This document shows positions 5,983 through 7,801 of a stretch of 7,801 bases of DNA, piece after piece. Position 1 is the first letter of the stretch. Each line of letters starts with the position of its first letter. The stretch is from NCBI GenBank assembly GCA_031285465.1, contig JAITWD010000039.1:1-7801 (forward strand), read 5' to 3'. A program made the position numbers and the translations under genes. Under the pieces are notes generated by a model. The model did no database searches. It worked only from the letters and a program-made list of their open reading frames with translations, and had not been told where the DNA came from. Source of the DNA: Lachnospiraceae bacterium (GTDB taxonomy: Bacteria; Bacillota; Clostridia; Lachnospirales; Lachnospiraceae).

Positions 5983-6031
5983 TGACCTCCTGCTTTCTGG
6001 CTCACTTAACTTAACATTTATATTTTATTAC

Positions 6032-7102
6032 CTATAAATATTCAACCTTTCCCTGCTTTTTTAATTCATCCGGTATCTCCCGTACACTTTGTGCTTTATC
6101 TTTATGACATACCATTATTGCATCTTCCGCTTCGACTATAATTAAGTCCTCTACCCCTAATGTTGCGATCAGCTTGCTCTTAGCATAAACCACACAATTC
6201 TGCGTATCGATCAATATTTGCTCTCTATTAGCCACGTTTCCATTCTCATCCTTCTCATGTAACGCTTCCAGTGCATCCCAGCTACCCACATCACTCCAGT
6301 CAAATTTACTTTCCACCACGGTTACCTCTTTGGCTCGTTCCATAATCCCATAGTCAATGGAAATCTTCGGGATGGTCGGATACACACGATCAATAACCTC
6401 CTGCTCCTGCGGTGTTCCCAATGAAGCTTCAATCTCCATTAAGCAAGCATAAACATCGGGTAATAACCGTTCAAAATATTTTAGAATGGTTGAAACCCGC
6501 CATACAAACATTCCACTGTTCCAAAGAAACCCCCCACCCTTTAAATAGGACCGGGCGGTCATCACATCCGGCTTTTCGACAAACTCTTTGACCTTATGAT
6601 AATCCTTATCGGTTTCCGTTTTATCATACTTAATATATCCATATCCAACTGCCGGAAAGGTTGGTCTTATACCAATTGTGATAAGATTATCGGTTTCTTC
6701 CGCTAATTGGATCGCCTGCCTCAGAGTATCATTAAAGCCTTTAACATCCCTAATATAGTGATCAGAGGCGAATACTCCCATAATCCCATCACCATATTTT
6801 TTCAATATTTCCACTGCCGCATAGCCAATGCAGGCAGCTGTATTACGTGATGCCGGCTCGGACAGAATATGATCGGACAAAACCACCCCCTCGGTCGCTT
6901 GTCTCATTAAACCGGACTGGGTCACGTTGGTAACAATAAACAAATTCTCGCTCTTCAGACTTGGTTTCAACCGGGCAATAGTCTCATTTACCATTAAATC
7001 ATCACCGGTTAGATTTAAAAATTGCTTAGGGAGCTCCTGTCTACTCAAAGGCCAGAAACGGGTCCCCCCCCCCCCAGCCATAACAACACCATAACGGTTC
7101 AT
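6032..7102 (-). CDS. manC: Mannose-1-phosphate guanylyltransferase
   Basis: This 356-residue cytoplasmic enzyme makes GDP-mannose from GTP and mannose-1-phosphate, the donor for mannosyl residues and precursor of GDP-L-fucose. The length fits the single-domain form without the C-terminal phosphomannose-isomerase domain of the long ManC/AlgA proteins. The signatures are VMAGGGGTRFWPLSR (7-21) with PKQF (25-28), SEPASRNTAA (81-90), FASDHYI (111-117), EFVEKPD (173-179), LWNSGMFVW (193-201), SIDYGIMERA (248-257) and FDWSDVGSW (267-275). AGAGGAG precedes the ATG by 8 bases. It follows fcl by 72 bases, so the two probably share a transcript for GDP-fucose supply. The oddity is that codons 10-13, the four glycines of the nucleotide-binding loop, are all GGG, forming a 12-base G run. 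One-base slippage there would stop production of active enzyme. Confidence 0.95.
   Translation of the reverse strand: MNRYGVVMAGGGGTRFWPLSRQELPKQFLNLTGDDLMVNETIARLKPSLKSENLFIVTNVTQSGLMRQATEGVVLSDHILSEPASRNTAACIGYAAVEILKKYGDGIMGVFASDHYIRDVKGFNDTLRQAIQLAEETDNLITIGIRPTFPAVGYGYIKYDKTETDKDYHKVKEFVEKPDVMTARSYLKGGGFLWNSGMFVWRVSTILKYFERLLPDVYACLMEIEASLGTPQEQEVIDRVYPTIPKISIDYGIMERAKEVTVVESKFDWSDVGSWDALEALHEKDENGNVANREQILIDTQNCVVYAKSKLIATLGVEDLIIVEAEDAIMVCHKDKAQSVREIPDELKKQGKVEYL
7064..7075 (-). repeat. 12-base poly-G tract in manC (poly-C on the plus strand)
   Basis: An uninterrupted run of 12 G on the coding strand spans codons 10-13 of manC, in the essential AGGxGTR loop. Such runs slip during replication in phase-variable surface genes of several bacteria. 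As read, the frame is open and the protein complete. The count is also a place where sequencing and assembly commonly err. Confidence 0.95.
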
Positions 7103-7174
7103 TATATTATCTCCTCTTGAATGTATTTAAAATAGCGCGTCACATTTATTCAGCATTTTTATTTGAGGGGATAA

Positions 7175-7801
7175 TCAAAGGCGTGCTTCATCTACATTAT
7201 CGCAAAACCATTGGTATGCCCGCCCAATTCCCTCTTCCAACTCAATGCGATGATGCCATCCCAAAGTGTGGATTTTGCTTACATCGGTCAGCTTCCTGGG
7301 CGTACCATCCGGCATATCCTTATTCCACACGATTTCACCATTAAAACCAACCGTTTTTTGCACTAATTGCGCCAGTTCTTTTATAGTAACCTCTTTACCA
7401 CTTCCGATATTTACATGTGACTCACCGTCGTAATTCTCCAATAAAAATATACAGGCATCGGCCATATCGTCAACATACAAAAACTCACGCAAAGGCTGTC
7501 CTGTTCCCCATAGCTCCACCGTTCCCTCCCCAGCGAGTTTTGCCTCGTGAAATTTACGAATCATCGCTGGCAATACGTGTGAACCTTGAAGATCATAGTT
7601 ATCGTACGGACCATACAAATTGGTCGGCATACAACTGATGTAATCATCACCATATTGGCGTTTATAAAACTTACACATCTCCAATCCGGCAATCTTGGCA
7701 ATAGCATAAGCCTCATTGGTCTCCTCAAGTGGGCCGGTCAACAATGACTCTTCCTTTATTGGCTGCGTCGCCAACTTGGGATAGATACAGGTGCTCCCCA
7801 A
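7175..7801 (-). CDS. fcl: GDP-L-fucose synthase, C-terminal part (5' end off the right edge)
   Basis: The visible 209 codons encode the C-terminal two thirds of an NADPH-dependent short-chain dehydrogenase/epimerase of the GDP-fucose synthase (WcaG/Fcl) family. It epimerises and reduces GDP-4-keto-6-deoxymannose to GDP-L-fucose. The window opens at LGSTCIYPK, the family's catalytic Ser/Cys region; the first codon is TTG for an internal leucine, not a start. Then come the YAIAK motif holding the catalytic Tyr and Lys, MPTNLYGPYDNYD, HVLPAMIRKFHEAK, the substrate-binding LWGTGQPLREFLYVDDMADA, VNIGSG, and DGTPRKLTDVSKIHTLGW near the end. About 100 N-terminal residues with the Rossmann glycine motif should lie beyond 7801. 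Its usual partner gmd is expected nearby upstream. The stop is 72 bases before manC. Confidence 0.95.
   Translation of the reverse strand: MGSTCIYPKLATQPIKEESLLTGPLEETNEAYAIAKIAGLEMCKFYKRQYGDDYISCMPTNLYGPYDNYDLQGSHVLPAMIRKFHEAKLAGEGTVELWGTGQPLREFLYVDDMADACIFLLENYDGESHVNIGSGKEVTIKELAQLVQKTVGFNGEIVWNKDMPDGTPRKLTDVSKIHTLGWHHRIELEEGIGRAYQWFCDNVDEARL

Larger units (their letters stand above)
5682..6031. other. 350-base gene-free region between manC and the Spo0A-like gene
   Basis: I find no convincing coding sequence here on either strand. From right to left (minus-strand transcription order) it holds the AT-rich 3' flank of manC, an orphan AGGAGG (5986-5991), a 12-bp perfect palindrome (5971-5982), a weak terminator-like hairpin (5943-5953), two tandem 77-bp repeats (5754-5907), and the promoter-like and 0A-box-like sites before the Spo0A-like gene. 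Confidence 0.7.

Noticed and set aside
6574..6583. A perfect 0A box (TTTGTCGAAA on the minus strand)
   Set aside because: It lies deep inside manC and is fully explained by the codons for the conserved EFVEKP motif, with no promoter nearby.
7799..7801. TTG at the right edge as a start codon for the fucose synthase
   Set aside because: The next residues GSTCIYPK belong to the middle of the GDP-fucose synthase fold, so the gene is cut by the window edge and this is an internal leucine.

Overview
The window looks like part of a surface or exopolysaccharide (EPS/capsule) locus from a low-to-moderate-GC Bacillota, probably a clostridial lineage. The evidence is a gene carrying the Spo0A C-terminal DNA-binding domain, purine-rich Shine-Dalgarno sequences before most genes, and Gram-positive-style EPS gene content. 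Every gene I can support lies on the minus strand, so transcription runs from high to low coordinates. I cannot name the species.

Right block (about 6032-7801): the 3' part of a GDP-L-fucose synthase gene (fcl, running off the right edge) followed by mannose-1-phosphate guanylyltransferase (manC). ManC makes GDP-mannose. Gmd, expected just beyond the right edge, and Fcl convert it to GDP-L-fucose, so this block supplies activated sugar donors. manC carries an uninterrupted 12-base G tract inside the codons of its nucleotide-binding loop, a candidate slippage (phase-variation) site.

Centre (about 5096-6031): a 350-base gene-free stretch holds a perfect tandem duplication of a 77-bp unit. Each unit contains two perfect 10-bp-stem, 3-nt-loop palindromes, so four dyads lie almost evenly spaced. 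Next comes a 144-codon gene for a stand-alone Spo0A effector domain with no receiver domain, then a probable terminator, then a 151-base gap with an extended -10 promoter buried in a perfect 10-bp-arm palindrome. This is a plausible operator in front of the EPS operon.

Left block (1-5095): a tightly packed operon, in transcription order: GtrB/CsbB-type polyprenyl-phosphate glycosyltransferase; family 2 glycosyltransferase; polyprenyl-phosphate sugar-1-phosphate transferase that would start the repeat unit on undecaprenyl phosphate; Wzz-type chain-length protein fused to what looks like a dead BY-kinase domain; and a second GT-A glycosyltransferase running off the left edge. Overlapping or nearly abutting genes suggest one transcript with translational coupling. 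No flippase (Wzx) or polymerase (Wzy) lies inside the window.

Overall model (inference): the right block supplies GDP-mannose and GDP-fucose, the left block builds and controls the length of a lipid-linked polysaccharide, and the Spo0A-like regulator between them may control one or both.
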